64,000 bases of DNA from assembly GCF_900095885.1 (NCBI RefSeq), contig NZ_LT615367.1, forward strand, positions 1,488,001 through 1,552,000, in the 5' to 3' direction. Every line of letters starts with the position of its first letter. The stretch's first letter is position 1. The notes below the pieces were generated by a model, which saw nothing but the letters and a program-made list of their open reading frames with translations, was not told the origin of the DNA and did no database searches. Both the position numbers and the translations under genes were made by a program. This DNA comes from Dickeya aquatica. Lineage in GTDB: Bacteria > Pseudomonadota > Gammaproteobacteria > Enterobacterales > Enterobacteriaceae. Positions 19,786-29,399 of this stretch are shown here, piece after piece.

Positions 19786-20502
19786 TCATGCCGCCAGCGG
19801 CGACGAGGGCTGATGCCGGTAATACCAGTCCACGGTCTGGCGAATTAACGCCTCGGTGGCATCAAGGTAGTGCCCTGGGCTGGCCTGTACTTCTGGTGCC
19901 AGAATCAGCGGCAGTTCGGTACAGGCCAGAATGATTTTTTCCACACCGCGTTGCTGTAGCGTTGCCACCACCGGCAATAACAGCGCGCGTGCCGCGTCTT
20001 CGTCACCGGCTTTGTAAGCATAGATGCTGCGCATCACCGCCTCTTGTTGTGCGGCATCCGGCAGTGTGCTGCGCACCTGCTGCCCGGCCAGCGCCTGCTG
20101 ATAAATCCCGCCTTGCACCGTCGCGGTGGTTGCCAGAATCGCCACATGCTGCAAGCGTTGCGCCTGAACCTGCTGGCAGGCGGCATCAATAATACTCAGC
20201 ATCTCAACCCGGCTGTGCCGCTTGAGTTCGGCAAACCAGTAGTGAGCGGTGTTGCAGGGCATAATAATGCAGGTTGCCCCGGCATTCTCCAGCAGATGCA
20301 GGTATTCAATCATTTTTGCGAGCGGTGAGGCACTGTGGTTAAGCAAACAGGCGGTGCGATCGGGAATATCTGGAATCGATACCGCAATCGTCGGAATGTG
20401 CTCCTGATCTTTACTGGCGGGCGTATGCCGGATGAGCTTTTGCATGGCGTCCACCGTGGCTCCGGGGCCCATACCGCCAAGAATGCCGATGACAGGGTTC
20501 AT
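19786..20502 (-). CDS. Aspartate/glutamate racemase family protein
   Basis: The 238-residue protein starts MNPVIGILGGMGPGATVD. The two catalytic cysteines are present in IIMPCNTAHYWF and IILACTELPLIL, the arrangement of cofactor-independent Asp/Glu racemases such as E. coli YgeA. It probably interconverts L- and D-aspartate or a related amino acid in the cytoplasm. It is divergent from a HypT-like LysR regulator with 154 bp between the starts, so the regulator may control it. A dicarboxylate/amino acid symporter lies two genes away. The start at 20502 is set by homology; a longer frame upstream has no family support. The substrate is not proven by sequence. Confidence 0.88.
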   Translation of the reverse strand: MNPVIGILGGMGPGATVDAMQKLIRHTPASKDQEHIPTIAVSIPDIPDRTACLLNHSASPLAKMIEYLHLLENAGATCIIMPCNTAHYWFAELKRHSRVEMLSIIDAACQQVQAQRLQHVAILATTATVQGGIYQQALAGQQVRSTLPDAAQQEAVMRSIYAYKAGDEDAARALLLPVVATLQQRGVEKIILACTELPLILAPEVQASPGHYLDATEALIRQTVDWYYRHQPSSPLAA

Positions 20503-20656
20503 GGGTGTTGCCTCACTGAAAGAGGAAAGTTGCGTGGAAAAATCATCGCAATCACCGGGGGAAATGTGAATTGCGAAATTCCCATCTGCTATGTATGTTT
20601 TGCATAATGGGTGCAGGGCTATGCGTATGGTGCGTAGGCGTGGTGCAGGGTGATAA

Positions 20657-21553
20657 ATGCTAAATAATATTGAAACCAAATGGTTGTATGACTTTATTGC
20701 GCTGGAAGAACACCGCAGTTTTACACTGGCGGCAGAAGTACGCAATATTTCCCAGTCAGCCTTTAGCCGCCGCATCCGGGCGCTGGAGGACGCCGTGGGG
20801 CTGGCGTTATTCGAGCGTGCCGCCCAACCGCTGCAACTCACCGAGCCGGGTAAAATCTTTCATGCCCATGTGCGCAACACACTCGATGATCTCGAATACC
20901 AGCTTCATAAACTGCACGGCGGCAGCCAGTATAAAAACCGGATAACCATTGCCGCAGCCCACTCGTTATCGGTGTTTGTGATGCCGCACTGGCTGGCCGA
21001 CGTCCCTGACCGGCAGGCAATGATCTTTGCCATTGAGTCTATCGATGTGGATGATGCGGTACGTAATTTGAAGGAAGGGCGCAGTGATTTTATTTTCTCG
21101 TTTCATAATGAGGAGTTACTGTCTGACCCGTTTCGCCACACGCCGATGATGGACTCGATGCTCTATCCGGTATGTGCCTGCGATACGGCGGGCAAACCGC
21201 TGTTTGACCTGAAAGCGTCTTCGCTGCCGTTACTCAATTATACCGACACCAGCTACATGGGGCGGCAGGTTAACCGCTATCTGGCCACACAGCCGCCGAC
21301 GCGGTTTAGCGTCAATTTCGTCTCCTCGATGAGTGATTTACTCAAACGCATGGCGATGCAAGGCCACGGCATTGCCTGGCTGCCGGATTACGCGATTCGT
21401 GACGAGCTGGCGCGCCGTGAACTGGTGGTGCTGAAACTGGAGCGGGCGGTGATGAAAATGCAGGTTTATTTATATCGGCTGGATGCGCGGCTGAATATGG
21501 CTTCCGAAGCCTTTTGGCGCATCATGCAGGCGCGTGCGCCGGAGCGTTTATGA
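20657..21553 (+). CDS. hypT: LysR-type regulator of the HypT (YjiE) type
   Basis: The 298-residue LysR regulator has an N-terminal winged helix (FTLAAEVRNISQSAFSRRIR) and a substrate-binding-like C-terminal domain. It resembles E. coli HypT over its whole length: NNIETKWLYDFIALE, IAAAHSLSVFVMP, IESIDVDDAVRNL, SDFIFSFHNEELL, YMGRQVNRYL and GIAWLPDYAI all have counterparts. HypT responds to hypochlorite through methionine oxidation. In this genomic setting, divergent from an Asp/Glu racemase, it may instead or also act as a local regulator. The ortholog call is good but not certain. Confidence 0.75.
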   Translation: MLNNIETKWLYDFIALEEHRSFTLAAEVRNISQSAFSRRIRALEDAVGLALFERAAQPLQLTEPGKIFHAHVRNTLDDLEYQLHKLHGGSQYKNRITIAAAHSLSVFVMPHWLADVPDRQAMIFAIESIDVDDAVRNLKEGRSDFIFSFHNEELLSDPFRHTPMMDSMLYPVCACDTAGKPLFDLKASSLPLLNYTDTSYMGRQVNRYLATQPPTRFSVNFVSSMSDLLKRMAMQGHGIAWLPDYAIRDELARRELVVLKLERAVMKMQVYLYRLDARLNMASEAFWRIMQARAPERL

Positions 21554-21591
21554 CGGCGATAACCGTTTCCTGAGCACCGGTAACGGAAACA

Positions 21592-21617
21592 AAAACAGCG
21601 GCCACAGCCGCTGTTTT
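21592..21617. terminator. Bidirectional terminator
   Basis: Arms AAAACAGCGG and CCGCTGTTTT flank a six-base loop, giving T-runs on both strands. It lies between two convergent genes and can serve both. Confidence 0.85.
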
Positions 21618-21646
21618 GATAGCACGAATGATGTTAGCACAGGCTA

Positions 21647-22933
21647 TCACGCCTCTTGCTTGGCTTCCTGAAGCACCACGGCGTCATCGTCTTCCTCATC
21701 ATCGGTCACGCCTTTTTCCAGACTGGCGACAACCGCTGTGGAGATACTGTTGCCGATAACGTTGGTGGCAGTACGGCCCATGTCGAGGAACTGATCGATA
21801 CCGAGGATCAGCAAAATGCCCGCTTCCGGCAGGTTAAACATTGGCAGCGTTGCCGCCACCACCACCACCGAGGCGCGTGCCACACCGGCCATGCCTTTAC
21901 TGGTTATCATCAGCGTCAGCAGAATCAGGATCTGCTGAGTCAGGCTCAGGTCGATATTGTAAGCCTGAGCGATAAACAGAATGGCGAATGACTGGTACAT
22001 CATGGAGCCATCCAGGTTAAAGGAGTACCCGAGCGGCAGCACAAAACTGGTGATTTTTTTCGGTACGCCAAACCGGGTCAGCGCTTCCATAGTTTTCGGA
22101 TAAGCAGACTCACTGCTCGCTGTGGCGAACGCCAGCATGGTCGGTTCACGAATCAGGCGGGCCAGGTCTTTAATCGAGCGGCCAAGGAAGGCATAGCCCA
22201 CCAGGAACAACACGCTCCACAGCAGCGCCAGCCCGAGGTAGAACTCGCCAATCAATTTACCGAAGTCATAAATCAGCCCCAGACCCTGGGTAGTGATGGC
22301 GGAACCAATTGCGGCGAAGACGGCGATCGGTGCCAGCGCCATCACATAATCGGTGACGCGGAACATCACTTTGGCCAGCTCTTCAATGGTAGAGAGAATA
22401 AAGTTGGCCTGTTTGTTGTGCTGGCGCACATAGGCCATTGCCGAGCCGAAGAACAGCGAGAACACCAGAATTTGCAGGATTTCGTTGTTCGCCATCGCTT
22501 CAACGATACTTTTCGGGAAGATATGGCTGATGAAGTTTTTCAGGGTAAACCCATCGGTATTCAGACCGGTGGTAACGTGGTTTACCGGAGCAACCAGGTT
22601 CATACCGACGCCGGGCTGGAAAAAGTTCGCCAGCATCATACCAATCAGCAGCGACAGGAATGACGCGGTGATAAACCAGGTCATCGCTTTCAGGCCCACG
22701 CGGCCTACCGCAGACGAGTTGCCCATACTGGCCAGGCCAGAAACCAGTGTGGCGAACACCAGCGGGGCGATGATCATCTTGATTAGACGCAGGAAAATAT
22801 CCGTTACCATATTAAAATAGGAGGCCACTTCCTTGGCGCGCGTGGCGTCCAGATACTGGTGGCATGCCCAGCCAATCAAAATACCGAGCACTATCGCCAG
22901 CATTATCTGTATTAATAACTTCTGCCTTTGCAT
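21647..22933 (-). CDS. Dicarboxylate/amino acid:cation symporter (DAACS family)
   Basis: The 428-residue membrane carrier has the DAACS pattern of eight helices plus re-entrant loops. Signature parts are LIKMIIAPLVFATLVSGLAS, the serine-rich LAFATASSESAYPKTMEAL, GYSFNLDGSMMYQSFAILFI and FLDMGRTATNVIGN (substrate- and sodium-binding NMDGT-like and helix-8 motifs). It imports C4-dicarboxylates or acidic amino acids with Na+ or H+. It is related to, but clearly distinct from, GltP encoded at 49617. The start at 22933 has GAGG upstream. The C-terminal tail is very acidic (DDEEDDDAVV). Substrate is open; nearness to an aspartate racemase hints at aspartate. Confidence 0.9.
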   Translation of the reverse strand: MQRQKLLIQIMLAIVLGILIGWACHQYLDATRAKEVASYFNMVTDIFLRLIKMIIAPLVFATLVSGLASMGNSSAVGRVGLKAMTWFITASFLSLLIGMMLANFFQPGVGMNLVAPVNHVTTGLNTDGFTLKNFISHIFPKSIVEAMANNEILQILVFSLFFGSAMAYVRQHNKQANFILSTIEELAKVMFRVTDYVMALAPIAVFAAIGSAITTQGLGLIYDFGKLIGEFYLGLALLWSVLFLVGYAFLGRSIKDLARLIREPTMLAFATASSESAYPKTMEALTRFGVPKKITSFVLPLGYSFNLDGSMMYQSFAILFIAQAYNIDLSLTQQILILLTLMITSKGMAGVARASVVVVAATLPMFNLPEAGILLILGIDQFLDMGRTATNVIGNSISTAVVASLEKGVTDDEEDDDAVVLQEAKQEA

Positions 22934-23822
22934 ATAAACCTCATGTTGATGTATGTATTTCAGACAACACACAAGTCTTATTCTGGTGTAACGGCCTGCG
23001 CTGGCGCAGCCCTATACCCTGGGGTGTTTGTGGGGTGTTGTGTCTGCCGCGCGAAATAGTACAACGAAATCGGATTTTTGCCCTTTTTTTCTGCTTATAA
23101 AATGAATTCCATCACTTAACGAGGGCCAAAACAGGCTATTTCCCTGTGTTTTATGGGGGGGAGCCGCGGGCTGACACCGTAACTGGATTTTATTAATATC
23201 TTAATTATCAATTAATTATGATTTATCTCTGTGTGTCACCTCGCGATTTTTGTATTAACCATAATATTTTCTTATGTCTTTGGTTGAGTCAGTAATAAAT
23301 TCAATAATCGCCGAAGTGTTATTTATCAGCGTTAAGTTTTTTATTATTAGCTGATGACATGCGTGATTAATAAACGTCAATTACTTTTTTTCAAAAAATA
23401 TTCATGCCGTTCGTCTGCTGTTCCCTTTCACACAAGGGAATTAAAAATGACAATTATTTTAGTGACCTGCTGTTACCTCGCTAAATTATCTCGACAGTGT
23501 TATTTTTATACCTGATATGTAATTCACCTGTTACGCCATTGTTTTTTATTGGTGTCGTGAGGCGGCATGACAAGTCAGCACGATGATGTTATGCGCAAAT
23601 GTTGCAAAGTAAAATGCGATAAAACCGGTGGGTAAAAGTCATACAAAATAGTAAACGGTTCTTATTATAATCCGCCGATATCCGCTAAGTGCTCGCCGGG
23701 TGAGCGGTTAGCGAATTTAGCACGATGTAGATCAAGCTATTGGTGAGGTGGCATGTCATTTCGCAAGTGAAGCTCTTACACTATTTCCCCAGAATATCTA
23801 TGGAGATCCGATTACGGTGGTT
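22934..23822. other. Long AT-rich intergenic region before fhlA
   Basis: About 890 bp separate the divergent symporter and fhlA genes. No conserved gene is visible. The region carries promoters for both genes; a TATAAT at 23666-23671 is a candidate fhlA -10, though no good -35 precedes it. An open GTG-started extension of fhlA begins at 23748, but I judge it non-coding. A regulatory RNA could be hidden here; I see no decisive structure. Confidence 0.4.
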
Positions 23823-26063
23823 ATGGCGACACGACTGACAGATTCCCCGTCCCGACTGTCCATTCTGTGGCAGGATGCCTTACTGAAAATTTCGCAGACG
23901 CTGCTGCAACAGCGCAGCCTGCCGGATCTGCTGCTGGCGCTTGATGGTATGTCGTTTTCCGTAGTGCGTTTTGGCCGCGTGAATTTACTGCTGCTCGACC
24001 CGCTGCACAATCAGATGGCGTTTTACCGCCATGACCGTACCTCCGGCCAGACGCAATACAGCGACGATGCGCTGTTAATGGCCAGCGGCCCCGGTGCGGT
24101 GGTGTGGAGCAGCCAGACGCCGCTGCATTGCGACCGGTTACATTTTCAGCGCGATTTCCCCCAGCTTATCGAACAACCGTCCTACAGTGGTCTGAGTGAT
24201 TATTATCAGTGCCCGCTGCGAGGCAGCCATCGCGGGCTGGGTGGCATCGAGTTTCTCAAAACGGACGGCAGCCAGTTTACCGATAGCGAACTGGCATTTT
24301 TCCAGGCGGTGGCGGGCGTGGTGGCGCTGGTTGTGGAAAATATTCATGAACGCGAGCAGGTGAGTCGTGAAGAGGCGCTGTTACGTCATGAGCGCGATCA
24401 TTTACGTATTCTGGTCGATGTCACCAACACGGTGATTTCCAAGCTGGAGCTTAAAGCACTGGCGCTGGAAGTGTCGCGTGAAATTCACCGCTTTTTCGGC
24501 ATAGACTTCATCGCACTGGTGCTAAAAGAGGCGGAAAACGACAGCCGGGCGAAATATTTCGCGGCGATTTATCCCGACAACCGGGCGCTGCAACCGGGGT
24601 TATCCCCCCACGCGGGTGCGCCCAGAACCGTTCAGGGCGAGGTCGATCGCGCCGGAATGCTGGCCGATGAGGTGATGGCGCACAACCAATACCAGTTGCT
24701 CAGCTGCGATGAGCCTCACAACAGCAGCCAGCCAAGGCCGCTCGGACTGTTTTTTGATAACGCCTTGTCCCATGCCTGCCTGTTACCACTCGCGTTCGGC
24801 AACCGGGTGCTCGGTGTGCTGGAGCTGGCGCACCGCACCGCGCTGGCGGTCAGTGAGGCAGACTTGCGTCTGCTGCGCCAGATTGCGGCGCGTATCGCCA
24901 TTGCGCTGGATAATGCGCTGGCGTATGAGCAAATCACCCGCATGAAAGACTCGCTGGTGCATGAAAATTTCTACCTGACCGAGCAGTTAACCGAGCACAT
25001 TCACCAGCGTAGCGGCGACGAATTTGGCGAGATCATTGGCCGCAGCGCCGCGATTCGCCAGGTGCTGGAGCAGGTGGAAATGGTGGCAGCCAGCGATAGC
25101 ACGGTGCTGATTTTAGGTGAAACCGGCACCGGGAAAGAGCTGATTGCTCGTGCCATTCATAGCCTGAGCCAGCGCAAATCACAGCGCATGGTGAAAATGA
25201 ACTGTGCCGCCATTCCTTCCGGTTTGCTGGAAAGTGACCTGTTCGGCCATGAGAAAGGTGCCTTTACCGGGGCGACCAGCCAGCGGCAGGGGCGCTTTGA
25301 ACTGGCGGATAACAGCACGCTGTTTCTCGATGAAGTCGGCGATATTCCGCTGGAGTTGCAACCCAAGCTGCTGCGGGTGTTGCAGGAGCGGGAAATTGAG
25401 CGGCTGGGCGGCAGCAAGGTGATTCCGGTGGATGTGCGGCTGATTGCCGCTACCAATCGCGATCTTAAACAGATGGTGGCAGACCGTGAATACCGCAGCG
25501 ATCTCTACTACCGCCTGAATGTATTTCCTATCGTCATCCCACCACTGCGCGAGCGCCCGGAAGATATCCCTCTGCTGGTGAAATTCTTTACCCGCAAGAT
25601 AGCCCGACGCATGAACCGCACCATTGACAGCATTCCCAGCGACATGCTGCGCCAGCTAAGCCGCCTGCCGTGGCCCGGTAATGTACGCGAGCTGGAAAAC
25701 GTGGTGGAGCGTGCGGTGATCCTGACGCGTGGCAGCACGCTAAACCTGCACATGGATGAATTGCAGCACCATTTGTCGCCGCTGGATGTCCCTAAACCCT
25801 CATCATATGGCATGACCGCACATCCTATCTCTGCCCAGGCCATGCCATCAGACGGCGTGCGGGAGCGGGATGAGGCGGCCTCCCCGGATGATGCGCTGGC
25901 CGAGTCCGAACGTGAGCGAATCATTCGGGTGCTGCGTGAAACCAACGGTATTGTGGCCGGCCCGAAAGGAGCCGCGGCGCGGCTGGGGTTAAAACGCACC
26001 ACATTGCTGTCACGGATGCAGCGTATGGGCATTTCTGCCCGGGAAATTGAAGGGATTGCCTGA
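23823..26063 (+). CDS. fhlA: Formate hydrogenlyase transcriptional activator (FhlA/HyfR type)
   Basis: The 746-residue sigma-54 activator has two GAF-like sensor domains (about 25-170 and 210-375), an AAA+ domain with Walker A GETGTGKE, the sigma-54 contact loop GAFTGA and arginine-finger segments, then a Fis-type helix-turn-helix ([20 protein letters not shown]). It matches E. coli FhlA, which binds formate through its N-terminal part. The start chosen at 23823 aligns with the FhlA N-terminus (KISQTLLQQ region); a GTG 75 bp upstream is also open. It is somewhat longer than E. coli FhlA, mainly in the linker before the C-terminal helix-turn-helix. Likely targets are the three sigma-54 promoters at 29308, 46267 and 46502. 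Confidence 0.93.
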   Translation: MATRLTDSPSRLSILWQDALLKISQTLLQQRSLPDLLLALDGMSFSVVRFGRVNLLLLDPLHNQMAFYRHDRTSGQTQYSDDALLMASGPGAVVWSSQTPLHCDRLHFQRDFPQLIEQPSYSGLSDYYQCPLRGSHRGLGGIEFLKTDGSQFTDSELAFFQAVAGVVALVVENIHEREQVSREEALLRHERDHLRILVDVTNTVISKLELKALALEVSREIHRFFGIDFIALVLKEAENDSRAKYFAAIYPDNRALQPGLSPHAGAPRTVQGEVDRAGMLADEVMAHNQYQLLSCDEPHNSSQPRPLGLFFDNALSHACLLPLAFGNRVLGVLELAHRTALAVSEADLRLLRQIAARIAIALDNALAYEQITRMKDSLVHENFYLTEQLTEHIHQRSGDEFGEIIGRSAAIRQVLEQVEMVAASDSTVLILGETGTGKELIARAIHSLSQRKSQRMVKMNCAAIPSGLLESDLFGHEKGAFTGATSQRQGRFELADNSTLFLDEVGDIPLELQPKLLRVLQEREIERLGGSKVIPVDVRLIAATNRDLKQMVADREYRSDLYYRLNVFPIVIPPLRERPEDIPLLVKFFTRKIARRMNRTIDSIPSDMLRQLSRLPWPGNVRELENVVERAVILTRGSTLNLHMDELQHHLSPLDVPKPSSYGMTAHPISAQAMPSDGVRERDEAASPDDALAESERERIIRVLRETNGIVAGPKGAAARLGLKRTTLLSRMQRMGISAREIEGIA

Positions 26064-26209
26064 TGAGGTGCTCATCGTGCTTGCCTGAGGCGCACCGGCT
26101 GTGTTTGTGCGCTAGCCCTTTGCGTGTGTAAAAAAATCTTGTTTTAGCCTGTTGGCCGCGTTCGGTTCTGTGTCAGGATGGTGGCGGATAACCGTGGAGG
26201 AGAGAGACG

Positions 26210-26398
26210 ATGCTGGCGATGAAACCCTATTGCGAATGCTGCGAAAAACCACTGCCGTTGATGGCAGATGACGCGCGCATTTGCTCGTTTGAATGCACGT
26301 TTTGTGCCCAGTGCGCCACGCAGCGGTTAGCCGGGAAATGCCCGAATTGCGGTGGTGAGCTGGTAAAAAGGCCAACCCGACGGGCGGATAATCCGTAG
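26210..26398 (+). CDS. DUF1272 small zinc-ribbon protein
   Basis: The 62-residue protein has paired cysteines (CECC, CSFECTFCAQC, CPNC), the treble-clef-like pattern of DUF1272 proteins. The family has no known function; metal binding is inferred from the cysteines. The ribosome site GGAGGAGAG lies just before the ATG at 26210. It sits alone between fhlA and the convergent fdhF gene. Confidence 0.88.
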   Translation: MLAMKPYCECCEKPLPLMADDARICSFECTFCAQCATQRLAGKCPNCGGELVKRPTRRADNP

Positions 26399-26453
26399 AC
26401 AGATAACCAACAACGGCTATCTGGCCAGTCAGGCGGCTCACGGGATGTGGTTT

Positions 26454-26492
26454 TGGTCGCGCCCGCTACGGTATGCATGGCGGGCGCGACCA
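26454..26492. terminator. Strong hairpin between convergent genes
   Basis: Perfect 13-bp arms TGGTCGCGCCCGC and GCGGGCGCGACCA flank a 13-base loop, just after the fdhF stop. No T-run follows on either strand, so it may stabilise fdhF mRNA rather than terminate by itself. Confidence 0.6.
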
Positions 26493-26499
26493 GCCGGTG

Positions 26500-28650
26500 T
26501 TAACCGGCGACTTCGGCTTCTTTACGCAGCCGGGCTTTCAGTGCGCTGTACTCCTGTTGCACGTAGTTTTCCGCCCAGTGCTGGTCGGCAATCGGCTCCA
26601 GTTTCACCGCACAGTGCTTGTATTCCGGCGTTTTGGCGATCGGGTCCACTTCATCGAGCGTCAGCTCGTTACAGGCACCAATCCACCACTGGTAGGTCAT
26701 GTACACCGCGCCTTTGTTGATGCGCTCGCTGACCATCGCCCGGCTGATGACTTTGCCGCGACGCGACGCCACCCAGGTCAACTGCTGATCGCGAATACCG
26801 AGTGCGGCGGCATCTTCCGGGTTCATCTGCACGTAGCCGGGTTCATCGGCCAGGGTTTGCAGCGCCGTACAGTTACCGGTCATGGAGCGGCAGGAGTAGT
26901 GGCCGACTTCACGCACGGTAGAGAGCACCAGCGGGTAGTCGGCGTCGGTTAGCTCCATCGGCGGGTGCCATTCTGTTGCAAACAGCAGCCCTTTGCCGTT
27001 CGGGCGGTCAAACTTGTTACCCTCGTACAACCACGGCGTGCCGGGGCTGTCTTCGGTCAGGCACGGCCAGGGCACATAACCAAGACCGGCCATCTTGTCG
27101 TAGGTTGCGCCGAAGTACAGCGGGCACAGATGACGCAACTCATCCCAGATTTCCTGGGTGTTGTTGTAGTGCATCGGGTAGCCCATCGCCGTCGCCATCA
27201 GGCTGATGATTTCCCAGTCCGGTTTCACGTTGCCTTGGGCTTCAACCGCTTTATAGAAGCGCTGGAAGCCACGGTCAGCGGCGGAATAGACGCCTTCATG
27301 TTCACCCCAGGAGGTGGCCGGGAAGATAACGTCTGCGGCGGCCGCCGTTTTGGTCATGAAGATATCCTGGACTATCAGCAAATCCAGCTGGTTGAAGGTT
27401 TCGCGCACCACCGACAAATCTGGCTCGGTTTGCAGCGGGTCTTCCCCCATCAGGTAGTTGGCTCTGATTTTGCCTTCTTTAATTTTGTGCGGCACATCGG
27501 TCAGCGAATAGCCGATACGATCGGACAGCGACGGCACGCCCCAGGCTTTGGCGAACTTCTCGCGCACGTCGGCATCGGTGACTTTCTGGTAGCCGGGGAA
27601 CTGGTTGGGCAGTGCGCCCATGTCGCAGGCACCCTGCACGTTGTTTTGACCGCGCACCGGGCCCACGCCCACATTCGGGCGGCCCAGATTGCCGGTCAGC
27701 AGCGCCAGACCAGACAACCCTTTCACCACATCCACACCCTGCGTCCACTGGGTGACGCCCATGCCCCACAGAATGGTGGCAGACGGTGCGGCGGCATACA
27801 TGCGGATAGCCTTGCGGATGAGCTGCGGGTCAAGACCGGTGATGTCAGCGACATATTCCGGGGTATATTTCGCCACTATCTCGCGGTATTCCTCAAACCC
27901 TTCGGTGTGTTGCGCCACGAAATTGGTGTTGTACAGCCCTTCGTTAATCAGCACGTTGGCAAACGCGTTGACCAGCGCCATATTGGAGCCGTTTTTCAGC
28001 GGCAGCCACAGGTCGGCGATGCGGGCGGTTTCGATGTGGCGTGGGTCGCAGACGATGATTTTCGCCCCGCGCTCTTTGGCCTTGATGATGCGGCGCGCCA
28101 CAATTGGGTGGGAATCAGCGGCGTTATAGCCGAACACCAAAATGCACTCGGTGTTTTCGATTTCACAAATCGAGTTACTCATGGCCCCGTTGCCGAGCGT
28201 TACCTGCAAGCCGGAAACGGACGGGCCGTGGCACACGCGGGCACAACAGTCGATGTTGTTGGTGCCGGTGACGGCGCGGGCAAATTTTTGCATCACGTAG
28301 TTGGTTTCGTTACCTGGCCCGCGCGATGAACCGGTATGCATGATGGCATCCGGGCCGTATTTTTCTTTGATGGCCAGCAGGCGGGAACTGGCAAAGTTGA
28401 TAGCCTCTTCCCAGGACACCACTTCAAACGGCGCACCTTTCTGGCGGCGGATCATCGGCTGTTTCAGGCGCGGGGTCAGCAACTTGGTATCGTTGAGGAA
28501 ATCCCAGCCGTAATAGCCTTTCAGGCACAGCTCTCCTTCGTTGGTGAGGCCGTTGGCACCTTCTGCGCCGACCACTTTGCCATTTTCCACCAACAGGTTG
28601 ATTTTACAGCCCGACCCACAATAAGGGCAGACGGTGATTACTTTCTGCAT
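26500..28650 (-). CDS. fdhF: Formate dehydrogenase H, cysteine variant
   Basis: The 716-residue molybdopterin oxidoreductase aligns with E. coli FdhF (715 residues). An N-terminal [4Fe-4S] site CPYCGSGC(x26)CLKG is present. The metal-ligand position 140 is Cys (codon TGC at 28231-28233, in CCARVCHGPSVSG), where E. coli has selenocysteine UGA. Bis-MGD binding segments (GYNAADSHPIVARR, GMGVTQWTQG, LLTGNLGRPN, VGHYSCRSMTGN) are intact. It oxidises formate to CO2 and passes electrons through ferredoxin-like subunits to the hydrogenase. The start at 28650 has AAGGAGAG upstream. It is co-transcribed with hydN (36 bp apart) from the sigma-54 promoter at 29308. Selenium-free FdhF of this kind is known from Pectobacterium FHL-2. 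Confidence 0.95.
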   Translation of the reverse strand: MQKVITVCPYCGSGCKINLLVENGKVVGAEGANGLTNEGELCLKGYYGWDFLNDTKLLTPRLKQPMIRRQKGAPFEVVSWEEAINFASSRLLAIKEKYGPDAIMHTGSSRGPGNETNYVMQKFARAVTGTNNIDCCARVCHGPSVSGLQVTLGNGAMSNSICEIENTECILVFGYNAADSHPIVARRIIKAKERGAKIIVCDPRHIETARIADLWLPLKNGSNMALVNAFANVLINEGLYNTNFVAQHTEGFEEYREIVAKYTPEYVADITGLDPQLIRKAIRMYAAAPSATILWGMGVTQWTQGVDVVKGLSGLALLTGNLGRPNVGVGPVRGQNNVQGACDMGALPNQFPGYQKVTDADVREKFAKAWGVPSLSDRIGYSLTDVPHKIKEGKIRANYLMGEDPLQTEPDLSVVRETFNQLDLLIVQDIFMTKTAAAADVIFPATSWGEHEGVYSAADRGFQRFYKAVEAQGNVKPDWEIISLMATAMGYPMHYNNTQEIWDELRHLCPLYFGATYDKMAGLGYVPWPCLTEDSPGTPWLYEGNKFDRPNGKGLLFATEWHPPMELTDADYPLVLSTVREVGHYSCRSMTGNCTALQTLADEPGYVQMNPEDAAALGIRDQQLTWVASRRGKVISRAMVSERINKGAVYMTYQWWIGACNELTLDEVDPIAKTPEYKHCAVKLEPIADQHWAENYVQQEYSALKARLRKEAEVAG

Positions 28651-28686
28651 GACATTGCTCTCCTTCATCGTACCGCGCAGGCACGG

Positions 28687-29229
28687 TCAGAATTTTATTT
28701 CCACGGCTTCATCGAGTGCGGCACGCCGCTGTTTACGTTGGATCATGTCCTGAATCTCGTCCCGGCTTATCATGCGCAGGGCTTTGGTCGGGCAAACTTC
28801 GATACAGGCCGGGCCGTTGGCACGCCCTTCACACAGGTCGCACTTGTGCGCTTCAGCCTTGATGCAGTTACCCAGCGTTTGATAATGGCTGATGCGGGCC
28901 ACCGGTTTACTGATCACCGTCATGGCACCGTAAGGGCAGGCCACCACGCAGGTTTTACAGCCGATGCATTTTTCCTGTTGCACCTGAATATGGTCGCCAG
29001 CATGCACGATAGCGCCGTTGGGGCAGACATTCGCGCAGGGGGCGTCTTCACAGTGACGACATTGAATCGTGGTACTGACATTCAGCCCCTTCACCACCTT
29101 CAGGCGTGGTGCGAAATGTTCTGCCGAGAGCGATGACGGGTGACCGTCATTGTGTGCCAATACACAGGCAACTTCGCAGGTGCGGCAGCCAATACATTTC
29201 CTGGGGTCTGCTAAAACGAACCGGTTCAT
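28687..29229 (-). CDS. hydN: HydN, electron-transfer [4Fe-4S] protein
   Basis: The 180-residue ferredoxin-like protein carries four cysteine clusters: CIGCRTCEVAC, CRHCEDAPCANVCPNGA, CIGCKTCVVACPYGA and CDLCEG...CIEVCPTKA. This is the HydN/HycB fold for four [4Fe-4S] centres. The N-terminus MNRFVLADPRKCIGCRTCE matches E. coli HydN. It probably couples FdhF to the hydrogenase or assists FdhF activity. It is the first gene of the hydN-fdhF operon, with a sigma-54 promoter about 80 bp upstream. HyfA at 45598 is a second, related protein. Confidence 0.93.
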   Translation of the reverse strand: MNRFVLADPRKCIGCRTCEVACVLAHNDGHPSSLSAEHFAPRLKVVKGLNVSTTIQCRHCEDAPCANVCPNGAIVHAGDHIQVQQEKCIGCKTCVVACPYGAMTVISKPVARISHYQTLGNCIKAEAHKCDLCEGRANGPACIEVCPTKALRMISRDEIQDMIQRKQRRAALDEAVEIKF

Positions 29230-29307
29230 GACAAGATCTCCTTGCGCGGCTCAGAGGGTCTAAGGGTTATGTCGAGGGCAGCGCCGCCGACACATCGCCA
29301 TACACAA

Positions 29308-29323
29308 AGCAGGGTTTATGCCA
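29308..29323 (-). promoter_or_regulatory. Sigma-54 promoter of hydN-fdhF
   Basis: The minus strand reads TGGCATAAACCCTGCT: GG and GC are 12 bp apart as required for -24/-12 promoters. It lies 79 bp before the hydN ATG. FhlA-dependent activation is expected from the gene content. Confidence 0.85.
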
Positions 29324-29399
29324 GAATGAAGGCTTATGGTTTAATGATTTGATTTTTAATGAATTAAAGAATTTAAGAAGAAAAAATGCCCTGACGTTT

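Noticed and set aside
20503..20841. Longer N-terminus for the Asp/Glu racemase
   Set aside because: The family begins at MNPVIGILGGMGPG; the extension overlaps the divergent promoter and the LysR gene start.
23751..23768. Sigma-54-like sequence TGGCATGTCATTTCGC before fhlA
   Set aside because: GG and GC are 13 bp apart instead of 12, which abolishes sigma-54 use.
23748..23822. N-terminal extension of fhlA from a GTG
   Set aside because: FhlA homology begins after the ATG at 23823; the extra 25 residues match nothing.
26965..28329. 454-codon open frame on the plus strand
   Set aside because: It lies wholly opposite fdhF, which has full family support; it is a high-GC shadow frame with no ribosome site or known domain.
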